Positions 11,326 through 25,214 are shown, counted from the first letter of the stretch. The stretch is DNA of 64,000 bases from Talpa occidentalis (GCF_014898055.3 NW_023600993.1:15094850-15158849); one strand, 5' to 3'. Notes: a model not told the origin generated them from the sequence alone. Numbers and translations: made by a program.

Positions 11326-12655
11326 TTTTAAATCATCTATCAGCACCCATTCCTAGTGACAAGTTCTCCAAGATGAGAAATGCCTCAGACATAACAGGAA
11401 CTCAGAAAATATTTGTTGATCTCAATTTACTTAAATAGATCAGAACCAAAGTGAAGACAATAGCTAATGATTACCATGCCACATGTTGCAATTTTTTTTA
11501 CTTTCATCATGCACTTAGAATTAAAACCATCTATAATAATGCCAAAATTAACCCATCTGTTCTCTTTCCCAACCTTTTATAGCTTCCCTCATTAAGCGGT
11601 ATATCACAATGTATCCCCAAATCTTCTCTTTAAACTGCACATCACAATTAAAATCAGTTTCACCTACAAGGATGGATGACTCTGAGGACTGAGCTGAAAA
11701 GTTAGGGAAGGTGTGGAAACCAGAATTGGTTTTTGTTTATTTGCTTATTTACTAATTAGTTATTGCTATTTGGTTGATTTTGGGAAGGAAAAAATTGGAA
11801 AGAAATATTTTTAACTTTATCAAAACTTCCAAATACTGCTTCAGATGCAAATTTACTGATCAGTCCAGACATTCTGCATTTGATCCATTTCCTGGCATGG
11901 TTTGCTTTGTTTTGCCTTGTGCTGCCTTGGCTGGCTGGCTGTGCTGACTTGGCTTCCTTTTATGCATGCTTCCCTTTATTACCAGGACAATTCATCAAGC
12001 CAAGCCCTATTATAGTGAGTCTAATATATATAGAAAAACAAAATAAAACCAAATTTAACTATTCTATAAGTGACCTATGGGTAAGAAATGAGAGAAAAAC
12101 ATCTACTTCTGGAAATGGGGGTAGGGGAGGGGGAAACTGAAGATGAGTATGTACATATTGATAAGATTAATGTGAGTCATCAACTGACTCTTTCATCCTC
12201 TTCCTTTTAAAAATCTGTCCATTCAAAGTATCTTCTTCTCTGTGTAAATGAATGTTGGTCCATGAAATTTTTACAACTTGAAATAACATCTGACAGAGCT
12301 ATTTTCCATTAATCCTCTGCAGTTTGCACCACCTTGCTCTTGTCTGTGACTGGACCATCACCATATCCCCATGGGAATCACACCATCAGTACCATGGCAC
12401 ACACCATCATCAAAATTCCAGGTGCAGCACAAGTGGAAAAGCATCATCAGTTATAACAAGATGCTGTTTTAAATAAAAGATGCTCTAAAATCTCCTTTTA
12501 AACTAATTTCCTTATTTAAATAATCAGGTTTTTAGACTTCCAAATAAATGAAGTTCTAGTTAATTAGCTTACATTCCAAATAATTAACTAGTAGAAATTC
12601 ATCTGAAAGGTCCAGCATGCTCATAGAAAACAATCATCACTTTCAAACTATTATG
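11326..12655. other. Intergenic, no gene seen
   Basis: 11340-11435 looks like an L2 tail (CTCAGAAAATATTTGTTGA). 11910-11940 is a GGCT-rich simple stretch. The rest is unremarkable AT-rich sequence. Confidence 0.4.
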
Positions 12656-12659
12656 TTGG

Positions 12660-12830
12660 AGAAAGAGAATAGGATTTAGGACAAAAAGTCCTGAGTCTGA
12701 GTTCAAGGTCAGGAGTAGCTGACTTAAACTTTCTCAGAATCATTTTCACAACCTTTCAAAATAATCATTTACAGGACTAGCAAAAAATGGTATAGGATAA
12801 CATGACTTGGAAATGTTGTGATTATTACTG
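12660..12830 (+). mobile_element. MIR-like fragment
   Basis: Sense MIR order: AAAGTCCTGAGTCTGAGTTC, then CTGACTTAAACTTTCTCAGA. Diverged. Confidence 0.5.
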
Positions 12831-12869
12831 AAAGATAAGTTAATAAATTAAGTCTTCCAAGAGTTCCAA

Positions 12870-13360
12870 AGACTAAGTTAGGTCCCCCTATGTGTTCCTA
12901 AATCACCCTGTGCTAATTCTTTGTAACAGATGTACTGGAACCCAATCTGTATTCTCATGGCAGCCTCTGTTCCCATACACAGGCCCTGCCCACAGTAATG
13001 TTGATGAGTCCACACAACAGGAAAAGCTGAGAATTTCCAGGTAGTTATCCAAGATGCAGCTCTCAACAGTGACTTCGAAGTTAATGTTGAAGTTAGTGGA
13101 TAACTATTTCAGCTTCCTCCTCTACCTGCACAACCCTGAGAGCATTCGTCACAATGTCTTAGCGGAACTCATTAGGATGCAGCCACAGTTGCCCACAATA
13201 GCTACTTGCTCATTAATACATCCTCTACTGGCTTCATTCCCTTCCCTGTCTAACTTCTCTACTTCCCTATGGGTGTTTTTTGGAATTACCTGCCAAATAA
13301 AACACTCTCAATACTCAAATCCTTATCTTGGAGTTAATCCAGACTAAGACCTTTTTAACA
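12870..13360. repeat. Old interspersed repeat, possibly LTR-like
   Basis: The end (TACCTGCCAAATAAAACACTC ... CAAATCCTTATCTTGGAG ... ACTAAGAC) resembles the 3' part of ancient LTR-type repeats that carry an AATAAA. Family not assigned. Confidence 0.35.
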
Positions 13361-13399
13361 CAGACCATTATGAAATTCTCTTTTACTTGTGTTGCTTCC

Positions 13400-13530
13400 T
13401 CTCTAGCACATTCACCATTATCTCGAGCATATTGCCTGCCACATAATTGGTATCTCTCTAGAGATACCAAAATGAATCATAAATGAATGAATAAAATAAA
13501 TTTCTAAATGAATGAGTAAAAGAATAAAGG
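13400..13530 (+). mobile_element. L2 3'-end-like fragment
   Basis: ATTGCCTGCCACATAATTGG then AATGAATCATAAATGAATGA matches L2 tail wording. Confidence 0.6.
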
Positions 13531-13984
13531 GATAGATTTCAAATCAGATGGCCTTATGCCAGAATGTTCCAATATCATGAAAATGTAGTTTTTGCCTCCA
13601 CTATACTATTAGGCACCTGCTAAAAGAATGTATGGTTCTCTATCAAGAAATCTATCATGGGATTCAGTTTTCAGGGTCACCCAGAGCAGGAAACAAAAAA
13701 CGCTCTCTCCCATCTACAATCACCAAGCAAAAAGTCTGGATACATCCTTATCTTCTAGGAATATTATAGCTGTTCTTTTCCCATTATCTTTTCCCATTAT
13801 CTCTCCAATATATTCTTAGTAAGTGGGACTTGCCACCTTCGTTTTCCCTGGCTCTGGAATCTCCCATTTGATACCTCTTGATTGTTGCCTTAATTCCTTC
13901 ATCATCTATCGTGCAATGTATTTTACATGAATCTTCTGAAGCACTGTCTCTAAAAGACTTTTCAAACTGCAACTGAAATAATAT

Positions 13985-14175
13985 TCCTGATATTCACATC
14001 TCATTCTGCCACTCCTTTGTTTAAATTTGTGTATCAGTTTGCTCTTGCCTACAGAATATGTCCATGTCCCTCAGCAAAATTTATAAGGCTCCTTTTGGGG
14101 TAGATCCACCTGTGTCTCCGGCCTTCTGTCTCACTATACTCCCCCCAAACCTTCATACCCACACCCAGCAATTCA
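13985..14175 (+). mobile_element. L2 fragment
   Basis: Shows the L2 ORF-end phrase order: CTCTTGCCTACAGAATATGTCC, then AAAATTTATAAGGCTCC and CCTTCTGTCTCACTATACTCC. Confidence 0.6.
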
Positions 14176-14279
14176 GGCCACCAGGGAACAAACTAACAGT
14201 TCCATCAAAGACTCCAGGATTAAAAAAAAAGAAAAGAAAGAAAGAAAATTAAAGACAAGGGGTAAATTAATATGAAATC

Positions 14280-14450
14280 TTTGATTCCTGGATCTCTGCT
14301 TACAGTGGTATGACGTTGGCCAATTTGTTTGATCTTTGTTAAACCTCAGTTCTGTCACTTTTAATGTAGCAAGGTGATAAAACACTGCTTATTAAGATTG
14401 ATGGGGAACTGAATGCCAAATGTTTAGCACTAAGCTTGTCGTGTAGTAAG
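14280..14450 (+). mobile_element. MIR fragment
   Basis: Sense MIR core: GGCCAATTTGTTTGATCTTTG ... AACCTCAGTTCTGTCAC, followed by a TTTAGCACTAAGCTTGTCG tail. Confidence 0.6.
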
Positions 14451-14489
14451 AACTAAAAAGATAACTATTTTATACATTAATAAAAACAT

Positions 14490-14985
14490 ATTGTTTGCTA
14501 CCTACTGTTCACTAAACTTTATGCTAGGTGCTGAGCATGTTAGAAAGCAGATATTTAGTTCTTGTTCTGGGGGAACTCTCATGCTCACGTGGAAAACATA
14601 AGAAAATAGGAATTGTAATACAAGAGTGATATATTGCAGGAAGACTCCAGGCTTTTTTACATACTTGCTAGCCCCTGAAATTCCCCCACTTCAAGCCTGC
14701 CTAGAAATGACCTCTCATCTTTCGATTCTAAATTCAAGTGTAACTATCTCTATGGAATTTTTTCCTACCTCTCTTTAGAAAAGTCCCCTTTCCACGGCCC
14801 TTGGCCCTACAGAGTACTTATACTTTCACTTGCAGATTCCATAAGAGTGTATTGCACTTACATTATGTGTCTGTTGAATTGTACATCCCTTCAAGGACTG
14901 AGACAATGTATTGATTTTGTAATCTTCTAAAATGGAGTAGATTCTCAATAAAATGTTGTCAGATGAATGAATGAATCCTACTCTT
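14490..14985 (+). mobile_element. L2 / ancient repeat with L2 3' end
   Basis: 14640-14985 carries L2 3' wording: AGGACTGAGACAATGTATTG, then TAGATTCTCAATAAAATG and AGATGAATGAATGAAT. 14490-14640 is an adjoining old repeat segment (CACTAAACTTTATGCTAGG). Confidence 0.7.
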
Positions 14986-15164
14986 CCTTCTCCTTAATCA
15001 TTTGTACCATTATCTCTATCAGGAGTTACGGATCTGGTCAGCAGTTTCTTGACACTGAAGTTGACAGTAGAGGGTTGGATTTGTATTGTATGCTAGCAAA
15101 AGCACTGCTCAGTCTTCTGCCCAAGAAAATCTATTTTTATTAAAAAGAAATCACTGAAAATTTT

Positions 15165-17435
15165 ATTTATTTTTTTGTTGTGGTAACACAGCATAAAATG
15201 TACTCTCTTAAATTTTTAAATGCACATTAAATATTATTAAATGTAGACATATTTTGTATAGTAGATACTGAAAACATATTCATCTTATAGAACTGAAAGT
15301 TTACACCCATTTAGTAATTCCCCACATTCCACTGACAGCCGCCTTTCTAGTCTTCGTTTCTATGAGTTTGACTTTTTTAGATCCTCACATAAGTGGATTC
15401 ACACAGTATTTGTTCTTCTGTGAATGGCTTATTTCACTCAGCATAATATTCTCCAGGTTCTTCTGTGCTATCACATATGGCAGAAATTCCTTTTGAGAGG
15501 GAGGAGGGACCAAATTATATTCTACTGAAAGTATATAACACATCTTTTTAATCCAGTCATTCATCGATGGATATTTAAGTTGCCACTACATCTTGGCTGT
15601 TGTTAATAATACTCCAATGAATATCATAGTGGAGATAACTCTCTTTGAAATTCTGACTTTAATATTTATCCAGAGGTGAAGTTGCTTGATCATATGATAT
15701 TCTTATTTCCTCTCTTTGAGAAGCTTCCACACTGCTATCCTTAGTGGCTGCACCATTTTATACTCCGACCAACAGCACACACACAATTTCAATTTGTTCA
15801 CATCCATACCAACGGTTATCTTTTGTTACTTGTTTATTTGTTTGTTTGTTCTGATAGTGGCCATCCTAACAAGTATAAGATGACATCTCTGTGGTTTAGG
15901 TTTTCATTTCCTCGGGATGATTAATGACATCCATCAACCTTTCATACACCTGTTGACAATCCAAGTGTGTGCTTTGGAGAAATTTCTATTTAAGTCCTTT
16001 GCTCATTCTTTAATAAGGCTATTTAATTTTTTATTACTATTGTGACTGTTGTTATTGAATTGAAGGGGATCCTTGTAGATTTTAGATATTAATCCCTTAT
16101 CAAGCATATCGTCTTCAATGATTTTTCCCAATCATTAATTTGCCTTTCATTCTGTTTTTCCTTTGCTGTGCAGAAACTTTTCAACTTGATATAGTCCCAA
16201 TTGTGTACTTTTGCTTTAATTGACTGCTTTTGATGTCATATCTAAGAAATCATCACCAAGACTAATGACATGAAACATTTCCCCTATGTTTTCTTTTAGA
16301 AGTTTTACAGTTTGAGATCCCAAATTCAAGTATTTAATTCATTTTGAACTTTCTTTTGTGTATAAGACTTCAAATTCTTTCATTTCCATATAGATATCAA
16401 TTTTCCTAGCATCACTGACTGAAGAGACTATTCTTTTCCCATTGCATATTCTTGATTCTCTTGTCAAAGACTGGTTGGTTTTACAAGCATGAGCTTATTT
16501 CTGGACTCTCTATTCTGTTTCATTAGTTTATGTATCAGCTTTAATACTCATTTTTAATTATTGTAGCTCTGTAATCTTATTTGAAATCAAGAAGTCTGAC
16601 TCCTACAGCTTTATTCTTCTTTTTCAAGATTGTATTGACTATTCAGGGTCATTTACAGTTTCATATGAACTTTAGTATTGTTTTCTCTATTTCTGTTAAA
16701 AAAATGCCATTGGGATTTTAATAGAGGTTGCATTAAAATTATAGATGACTTATTCAATCTACTTACTTGTTGTACTTGCTATAGGTTTTTTTCAGATTTT
16801 CCTCACAATTCCATCTTTGTAAGTTTTGTTTCCAAGAATTTATTTATGTCTTTTATATTAGCCAATATATATTGGTGTATTATTGTTCATAATAGTCTTT
16901 TATGATCTTTTTATTTCTGCAGTAACAGTTGCAATGTCCCCTCTTTCATTCCTGATTTTATTTATTTGAATCTTCTCTTCTTTTATTAATCTAGCTAAAG
17001 CTTTATCAATTTTTGTTTTTCTTTTAAAATAACCAACTCTTTGGTTTTCTTCCTATTGATTTTTCAGTCTTCTGTTTTTTCCTCTTCTAATAATTATTGT
17101 TGCCTTCCTTCTGATCACTTTAAGCTTGATTTGTTCTTTTACCAGCTGCTTGATGTGTACATTTAGGTGTTTTGAGATCTTTTTCCTTTTTAATACAGGT
17201 ATTTATTGCTATAAACTTTCCTCTTAGTAGTACTTTTGCTGCATCTCATGAGTTTTGATATATTGTGGTTTTTGTTTTCATTCATCTCAAGATCTTTTCT
17301 CATTCCATTTATTTATTTTTGAATGCTTGTTTGTTCAAGAATGTATTAATTAATTTCCATATGTTTGTAAATTTTCCAGATTTCTTTTTAATATTGATTC
17401 TAGTTTCTACTGTGGCCAGAAAAGTTTCTTGGTAT
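15165..17435 (-). mobile_element. L1 3' UTR and ORF2, 2.3 kb, antisense
   Basis: A long antisense L1. It starts with 3' UTR wording (TGTTGTGGTAACACAGCATA). ORF2 C-terminal landmarks follow: CACTCAGCATAATATTCTCC, AGTTGCTTGATCATATGAT, CTTATCAAGCATATCGTC, TTTCAACTTGATATAGTCCC and AAAATGCCATTGGGATTTTA. After a deletion near 16910 it continues with more 5' ORF2 (CTTCTCTTCTTTTATTAATC, TTATTGCTATAAACTTTCC). It is about 30% decayed and non-coding, and is the longest transposon in the window. Confidence 0.92.
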
Positions 17436-18322
17436 GAAGAAAATCTATTCTGTGGAAGGATTTAGACATACAAGATCTGGTTGTTCAACAATTCTATAAG
17501 CATTGCTTCATACCTTCAAAATAACAAAATCACTAGAAGCATTTTTCCTATAAGCAATATTCCCCAAAGTATGGCTTATAAAGTACATTATGTAATTCAG
17601 AGGCCAAATTATCTTTTAATATTTATGCAACCATTTTAAAATGAATTAGAAAACTGAAACTTTCTATTTATGGTAGACATTTCTACTTTCTAAATAAATA
17701 TTTTGATTTTTAAAAGAATTGCCATTAGTTCTACTAAGTTCTACTAGTCTTGCAGAACTGAAAGTTTATACCCATTGAATTATTGCCCACATCCATACTT
17801 CTTATATACTTAATGATATTAACTGGCATAGATATCATGAAGGTGGAAATAGTGCCCTAGAGTGTAGTGATATTGAATTTTCAGCTGCAACTAATAAAGG
17901 AATCATTGATGCCACAAAGAAAATGACCAAATCGCTGAACCAAAGTGTTAACTTAGTCTCTAATTCCTACAAATTCAACGAAACTTTAATACAGGGTGTG
18001 CCCTAGCTACTTAAGTGACTCTCATTAACTTAAGTGACCCTCTCATTAACTAAGAGAACACTGGTTGTGTTGCAGGAGACAAATTAGTGCTCTATTTTAT
18101 TTTTATTTATTTCATGAATAGTTAGGTTTTTGTTCCTTTTGTTAACCCATGATTGTAAACAACAAAAATGTGAGAGTAGATAGTTCTATGGATCCGAGCA
18201 GTAATAAATCCCATTCCTAAGACCTGCCATTCTGCTACCTATTATTGTTGTCAAAATAATAACAGTATGTCCGCCTGCCCTGGTCTTAGTTTGCCAAAAT
18301 TGTACAGAGGAAAAAGTATCTT
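17436..18322. other. Intergenic, no gene seen
   Basis: AT-rich. A short imperfect tandem (ACTTAAGTGACTCTCATTA-type unit) lies at 18010-18050. Nothing else recognised. Confidence 0.4.
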
Positions 18323-18337
18323 AAAAAGTTGGCTGAT

Positions 18338-18610
18338 GGGCCTCCCCGGTGGTGCAGCAGTTGAGCGTTGGGTTGCAAAGCTGCTCTGCAGCACCGGTTC
18401 GATCCCCGGCTGCACCCCGGGCACTGGAGGAGGGTCCCGCATGGCGCGCAGACCTCTCCTGCCGCCCACTGCTCCCCTCAGCAGTGTACTTTGGTCCTTC
18501 TGCCTGTTCTGCTCCCCGCTCTGGCTCTGGTGAATTCTCTCACCCTCCCGCGCTTCTGACTGTACCCAGTGCTTGTATGTATGTATAAATAAATAAATCT
18601 TTAAAAAAAA
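18338..18610 (+). mobile_element. tRNA-derived SINE, type A
   Basis: Full length. The head GGGCCTCCCCGGTGGTGCAG contains an A-box-like stretch, and GGTTCGATCCC is a perfect RNA polymerase III B box. The body contains CAGACCTCTCCTGCCGCCC, the 3' end CTGACTGTACCCAGTGC, and the tail AATAAATAAATC then poly(A). The flanking repeats AAAAAGTTGGCTGA (18323-18336) and AAAAAGTTGACTGA (18611-18624) are a 14-bp target-site duplication with one mismatch. Confidence 0.96.
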
Positions 18611-18624
18611 AAAAAGTTGACTGA

Positions 18625-21600
18625 AAAGTCACTATTGGATAGATAACCATTGTTTTCTGAGAAAATACAAGTTTATTGGCATAACTGACATGAAATATCT
18701 TCTGAGCTGTCCCAGATAGAGGGCTTCTCTTTACTATAGTCACCCATTGTGACTAAAATGACATAACTTCTTCCACAGGGGCCAACTCTAAGCCAGTATG
18801 GAAATGAAAGAACAAACAAACTGGAAGAAATAGTGCCAGGTGAGGACCATTAGGGGTCCACTCCCAGAAAAGTGGAAGTGAAAGGAAAACCCAGATACAT
18901 CCCCAGGGGAGTCCTCTGGCAGGAAAAGTTCTTGTATGAAACTAAAGGTTTATTCACTAACTCAATTATACTTCAAATGTTCGGTAATTATTTCCTGAGC
19001 CATTCAATAAAGAAATTCAGTAGGAAATTGGCTATCAGTGCATTAGGACTGAATTTTAATTCTACTTTGGAAAATGCCAAGTCATATTACAAACACTGAG
19101 GATAGCAAATGTGGCTCTGAGTTTGACTTTTGCAAAATCCAAAAGGGAAAAGATGGGCCACAACATGAGAAAACTCCTGCTTATATCTAGATTTGCAAAG
19201 GGAAAGATTGGAAAGGAAAAATCAAACCTAGAAGGAATATGTCAGTGAGGCATTTGTGAAATTAGACTTCTCTTTCATAAGGTCTCCTGCATCACTGAAG
19301 TTTTGCTTTAAAATGAAATTCAAAGAGTTTCCTGTTTCCTATGATGCCTTGAATTGAATGCTGAAGCAATGAAGATCTCTGACATGTTAGGATGTTTGCT
19401 TATGCTTTTTATATTGAGTCATGGTCTTGAGGAAGTGTCTGTAACCTGTACTGGGATGGCTCAAGGTCAAAGTCAGACAAACACTGCTGATGGCTCATAG
19501 GCCATCCCAGGCTTACAAGCTTCATCTAGGATCTGAATGTGTGCAGCCAGTCTGCTGTTGGATTACAATGAGTTCTTTCATCCACTTAATTCTTGTGGCA
19601 TCTGCAAATATGAATACTCCTGGGACAGTCTCATTGCAAGTTCAATCACATATGAGCCAGTATTTTTAAATAACAGTGATATCATGTCAATATTCTGCAT
19701 TATTCAAAAAAATATTTTTGTGAATTTATGCAAAAATACAGAATAATATTATAGCAGTACATCTGGGGAAACAAAGTTCCAGTGGCACAGGAAAACTCAG
19801 CTCCATGTCAAGTAGTAAACTTGGGGACCCATGCTGGAGTGTCATTTGAGAATAGTTCTTCCCTTGTTGGGCTATATAATTCTTTGCTAACTTTGTCTTA
19901 AGTAAAGAAATTAAGTTATAAACTCAAGAGTATAAGGCAATCTCATTAATCTTGCTACTTGGTCTATCTGAGAACTGCACTATCTCTTAGAAATTGGACC
20001 AATGCCTATGGATACCATCTATTGCTTTTTACCTAATGTTCTTTTTTAAAAAAGAGCTGTTTTTTTCTGCATGTTTATGAATTTTTGGTGGGGGAAAGTT
20101 ACCCCAGACTTGTAACCTTTTAATTAATTTTTTAAGAATAAAAAGTTTTGCATATCTAAAAAAATAAAATGGAATTCAAATGTTCCAATCCCTGTGTATG
20201 TCTTCTGACCTTGAGCCAACATAAAGTTGATATCATCAAACTTCAGACATGATTTATGTGCAGTAAACAGATGTGGTCTTCTGACCAACCAGTTTTATTT
20301 CCAGGTTAGTTTACCAAACTCCCCCTTTGCCCCAAGAACCCCAGTAGTTTCTCTACCTTATTTACTCTCCATTAAGTCCAGTTCCCTTTTTCCACCCAGC
20401 TTCTGCACTACTTCTTTTTGTTTATTGTCTTATGTTGCACTTTCATCTTTTCATGTCCTTCCCACTTATCTTAGTTCAGATTCCTGCAGAAGCAAACCCT
20501 GAGCAAAGACGCCAGTATGAATTAAAAAAAGTTTATCCACACTATGCCCTTATTCAATTGCCAACCAATCCAAAGAACTTGGGGGAATAATAAAATGGTT
20601 TTTATTTTATTTTATTTCATCTTAAACCTCTTTGGGATAGATGACTATAGTAAGCACTAAATGAAACAGGGTTAAGTTTAAGCAAATCCTTCTGAAACGT
20701 CCAGTAATTAAAGTCTAGAGCCATACTTCCAAATATTCCTGCAAAGTGAATCACACCAGCCAAGGCTTAGGAGAATGTTGATTTCTAAATTCCAGCCAGT
20801 ACTCATTTGAGGTTGAGAGGATTCCTCTACTCCGGGAATAATGCATAATTCAGAATTAGGGTTTGGTCAATGGAGCCAGGTCATTTTTGGATTTCTATTT
20901 TTCCAATCGAGGCCACAACACCTTTCCAAGTGTGCAGTGCAGGATACAGAGAGTCTACAGGAAAAATAGCCATTGTCACTCCCTCTCTGAGAACTGACAA
21001 AGCCAAATATCAGACCTAGCCTAGTTCAGTTACTTTAGCTTCATTTTATTTTCAGAAAATATGCTTTGCTCAGCTGCTTTTATAATTTTCTTCTTTATCG
21101 GGACAACTTGAGAAAGAAACACACACAGTGGGGGGTAGGTGGAGGGAAGTTGTTGAAAAAACCCATTGTGTTCAATAATTAATTGCTCCCCAAAATACAA
21201 TTTAGCTGACACAAGCACAACTGAACTCAAGCCTTCTATGACCTTCCAGGTTCTAATGTTGACTGCTCCTTTTGGGGCCCTAACGCAGGTCACTCTAAAT
21301 TTCTCCTCTGACTACAACAAGGAGAAAAATATTCACAAACCTCCCTGTTACATTTCTGTTTTTCAAAGGAATTACTTTGCGTATTACCTAGTCAATTCAG
21401 AACACTTTCTTTACAGTGTTATTTCTTACTTCCAAAAGGAGTAATTCACATAACTATAAAAGCCCAGCTCCCCATAAAAGATGACTGTGTGCTAAAAAGA
21501 CATTACTTGAGGGTAAAATCTGAGTTGCTGAGTGGGTTGCAGAAGATTGCCAAAAGAATCCTCTGAGGGAAACAACCTTTTCCATCTTTTCCTAAAGTTG

Positions 21601-21884
21601 CTTGTTTTCACTTTGGAAGGAAGAAGCAGGTGTCTCAGCTTCACAGCTTGAAGGACTTTACCATGAGGCAAGAATTCTAGTTTTCAGAATCCCAGGAGAG
21701 TATCACAAATCGAGAGGTCTCTCACTGGGAAACATAACGACATCCCCACGCAAGATAAGACTAGGTCCTTGTGGAGCCTGCTGACAACCATATTTGCCTC
21801 CTCTGGAACAAGAGGCCACCTGAGGGTTTTCAGAGGCCTCCCTAGGTCTAAAAATCAAACCCAACTCACTTCCTTTTTTATTAT
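18625..21884. other. 3.2 kb with no recognised gene or repeat
   Basis: Mostly single-copy-looking sequence. 20600-20622 is a (TTTTA)n-like run. 20290-20480 is pyrimidine-rich. No splice-bounded conserved frame was visible. Unannotated regulatory DNA could be here, but nothing in the sequence proves it. Confidence 0.4.
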
Positions 21885-22015
21885 AATCTCTTTTTTTAAT
21901 TTTACTTTTTATATAATTGTTCATTTTCAAACAATATTTGCTTCCCCCCACCCCGTCAGGTATAGTCCCCATAGAATTTCCTTCACCAATGCACCCATGC
22001 ACCATCACCAGTCTC
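21885..22015 (-). mobile_element. Short L1 3' UTR, antisense
   Basis: T-rich start (tail), TGTTCATTTTCAAACAATATTTG, a C-run, then ATAGTCCCCATAGAATTTCC. This is the same 3' UTR family as 4072-4300. About 130 bp, severely 5'-truncated. Confidence 0.85.
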
Positions 22016-25000
22016 TAATGGGAATGTTCCAGCAGTCAATGGGTTTGCTTTCAGTGACTTTCAAATCATCAAAAGGCTATTCTGAGGTGACAGGTTGTTA
22101 CAGAAAGAACCATAGAACCAGAAAACTCAGACCCTATAAAGGATGGTGACTCCCTATGTATTTAGTCTCCAAAGACACTCTCCAGCAATCTCTCACCCCC
22201 TGTTACACACACCACTCCTGCACACAGAAGTCGAGCTGATACCATCACCCTGTGATTCTGTGTGGGATTTTCCATCCTTTGACCAATGGGGCAATGAAGA
22301 AGTGGCATGTTGGCACACCTCAGTCCTCTTGCTCAAAGAGAAATGACCACCATGTGAGAAACCCAGGTTAATCTGCTGAAGAGGAACACCAAGGAGAGAG
22401 AAAAGCCAAAGGCAGGAACACCTTGGTGCAAAATATCTAATGTTAATCAACTCTGTGACTCACTAAAGTATTGCACTTTTCTGAATGTCAATTTCTGAAT
22501 TCATAAAGCTGAAGATCATACCTGTGTCACACTGTTGTGAAAATAAAATCATTCTCTCTCATTTTGGATATATTGAGTCTATTTTATTTTAGACTTACTG
22601 AGTCAAGATATGCGCCAGGCAGTGAGGATACCATGAATTAAAAAATATTGTGAAATAGACTTATAAGAATCCACAATATAAATCCATGTACTTAAATCTG
22701 AAGTGTGCTTTTAAAAAATTATTAATAATATGGTTTAAAGTTGTACAGGGCAGTGAAAAGTTACACACTTCCTAAGACAAGACTTTTATCTTTAAGAAGC
22801 TCTTCAACTAGTTTGAAATCTAGCAGTAACACATAAAATAATAAAGTAAGAATACTAACTGCATACTATGTTCTAAACTCCATAAATGTTGCCCAAGAAA
22901 TACAAAAACAGTGAAAATGCAGCATGGAGTTGACTTCCAGTGCATGATTGAGCTGAGTCTGAGTCAAACTAAAGAAAAACTATTGATAATAGGTTTTGCA
23001 GAGGCAGGGATGGGAAACTAATATTCCCAGATGGGAAAAACTTAAGCAAAACAATGACTAGAGAAGTGTTGTCAATAAAAAATTCCACCAATGTGGAAAT
23101 GTTCATCTAATTTTAATCAATTTAAATTCAGACAGTATGTGGAAACCATACCTTATGGTGCATGCCCAAAGGGTTTAAGGGAAACTACCCATGGTTTTTT
23201 CCTATTATTTGCAATGGTGTTAACATATTAAAATTATTTTTCTGCCATTATTCCCAACTATCCACTCCAAAGTATAAGACAGACTGTCAGGTATAGTATT
23301 TCATTGCAATGTAATTCCAGGAGAACTTCATGAGTAGCCAAAGTTTGACTCCATTTGCACAGTCTCACCTCAGTTTTCTCTGAACCAATGGTTTCTCTTT
23401 CCAAAGGAGTATTGTTTCATATAAAATCCAAAGAACGTAAACATATTTTAAAAAAAAAGCAATGAAAAAGAAAAAGACAGAAGGTGCATTTATCAGAAAG
23501 CTTTTAGTATATATCAGTTTCCTTGGTTACAAGTAATAGGGGTGGGGGGAGCAAAAATGTTGAAGCACGAATAGCTGGAACAAGAGACCAAACAAAGATT
23601 CAAAGCTCAGAGTAACATTTAGGCCACTAGCAAAGCAAAATGGAAAAATGAGGCAATTATCTTGATGGTCCAAGACACAATGAAATCTTTCACCTGGAAA
23701 CAGCAAGATAATTCCAAGTGAAAGGATTTTTTTTTTTTTTTTTGGTTGTTATTTTCTGTTGAGTTGAGTTGGTAATTGCCATGGTTTATTTTCTTGATGT
23801 ACCCTTTGGCATAGCTACAGATAAGAAAAGTGCAAATAGGCCTTTTAGAAGCTGAGTTCTGCCTCAGATGAACATGATAGAACCAGGCACTAAATCAAGG
23901 TCAAAAGGGAAAATCAGAATAGAATGACATAATCCAGAAATGCTGAGAAACAGAAGATGAAGTTATTGTGTTGTTTTCACAAGACTTCCAATGGTGCCAC
24001 ATACCCAGCTGTCAATGTGGGGGTTAAGAAGGCAGGAGTGGAGAGGTTAGTAAGTTGTAATTGCAGCAGCAGCTCCCTCCACATTACTGCTTATGTTGAT
24101 GTTAGCAGGCACTGCCAGGCTGTTCTGTCATGATTTGTCCTATTTCTTTCACAGTAGGCTTAAGAGTAAGTCTCATTAGAGTGTGGGAAACATGCATATG
24201 GATGCCCTGATGCAGGGAAATGTGCCCCAGGGAAAAGTAGATTCATTAGACTAGTTGGTGAGGAGGAGAAATAAACCAAACAAGAAATAAACTCTAGAAT
24301 CAGTTGGGATGTACAGCTTTGGACTCTAAATGCCTCTCTGCCAAGACCCTGACAATCTAGAAAACCAGAGTCAGTGCTCTAGTATATTATACTTGGGGAA
24401 ACTCTGAAGTGAGGAATTAGCCCCAGTGTTAAGACAGGCAGCTGAGACCGATTTGGCACTCTTGTAGGTTAAAAGGCAGGTTCCAGGGAGCAGACTCTGA
24501 GTGTACATTAGTCACAAAAGAATCCCCCTTGCTGTTCAACACAATGTGCTGGAGCAGTCAGATTTCCAGAAATAGACTCGTCCAAATCCCCTTTCTTTAA
24601 TTTCCAGAGCTAAACCTGAACTTTCGAGGGGCTTGACTTTGCTTTTATTTTTCATTCTTCTTTTCATAGATGATTGAATTTCCTAGTGTTGCTTTCAGAT
24701 CAGATGCTATTTTGGGCCCAACTCAAAGAAAGTCATCCATAGACATTGAAAAGCAGTGGGTGGCAGAAGAGTTCAACTTCATTCCTGATTAAGCAAAGAG
24801 ACGCATCAGGGGGTGTAGGAGGGGGGAAAATGCTAAAGGCTCCAAGGTCATTGAAAAGTATGAGCATTTGACTACACAGAATGATGCTGGCTGATGCTCA
24901 AAAAGTCTACTAGATGCTAGAGGAATTTGCGTTTTTTTAAATACCAAAGCTAATTGTTCACATTTTGCTACCATCGCAGAAAACATATATAATCATAACA

Positions 25001-25210
25001 CCTTGAAATTGAGATTCTGACCAAAGATGCTTGAATTTTTGTGGTTAAAACCTAGATAAATCTTCTCCCAATAGCATTGCAATCTTCTGGTCCTAGTGCA
25101 AAACTTACTCTCAAAATCTCTTACCTCGCTCTCCCTGATCACCTCCTTCTTTCTCATCCAGCAGGAGACATTTGTTGGGTCTGTGCACTTGTGCAAAACC
25201 ACTTACCCAT
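22016..25210. other. Intergenic, no gene seen
   Basis: 22445-22545 looks like sense MIR (CTGTGACTCACTAAAGTATTG ... AAAGCTGAAGATCATACC). 22575-22680 resembles an old repeat (TGCGCCAGGCAGTGAGG). A T-run lies at 23727-23743. The rest is single copy. Confidence 0.4.
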
Positions 25211-25214
25211 TTGT

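Noticed and set aside
15165..17435. Intact, potentially active L1
   Set aside because: Many frameshifts, stops and an internal deletion near 16910; the 5' half is missing.
18338..18420. Possible tRNA gene at SINE heads (A box and B box)
   Set aside because: Only the promoter boxes are tRNA-like. The cloverleaf is not closed and the unit continues into a SINE body with tail and target duplications.
18349..18588. Open frames of 60-90 codons rich in Pro, Ser and Leu, recurring at every SINE copy
   Set aside because: They are the GC-rich SINE body read in different frames. The same peptide appears at many loci and never with splice or domain support.
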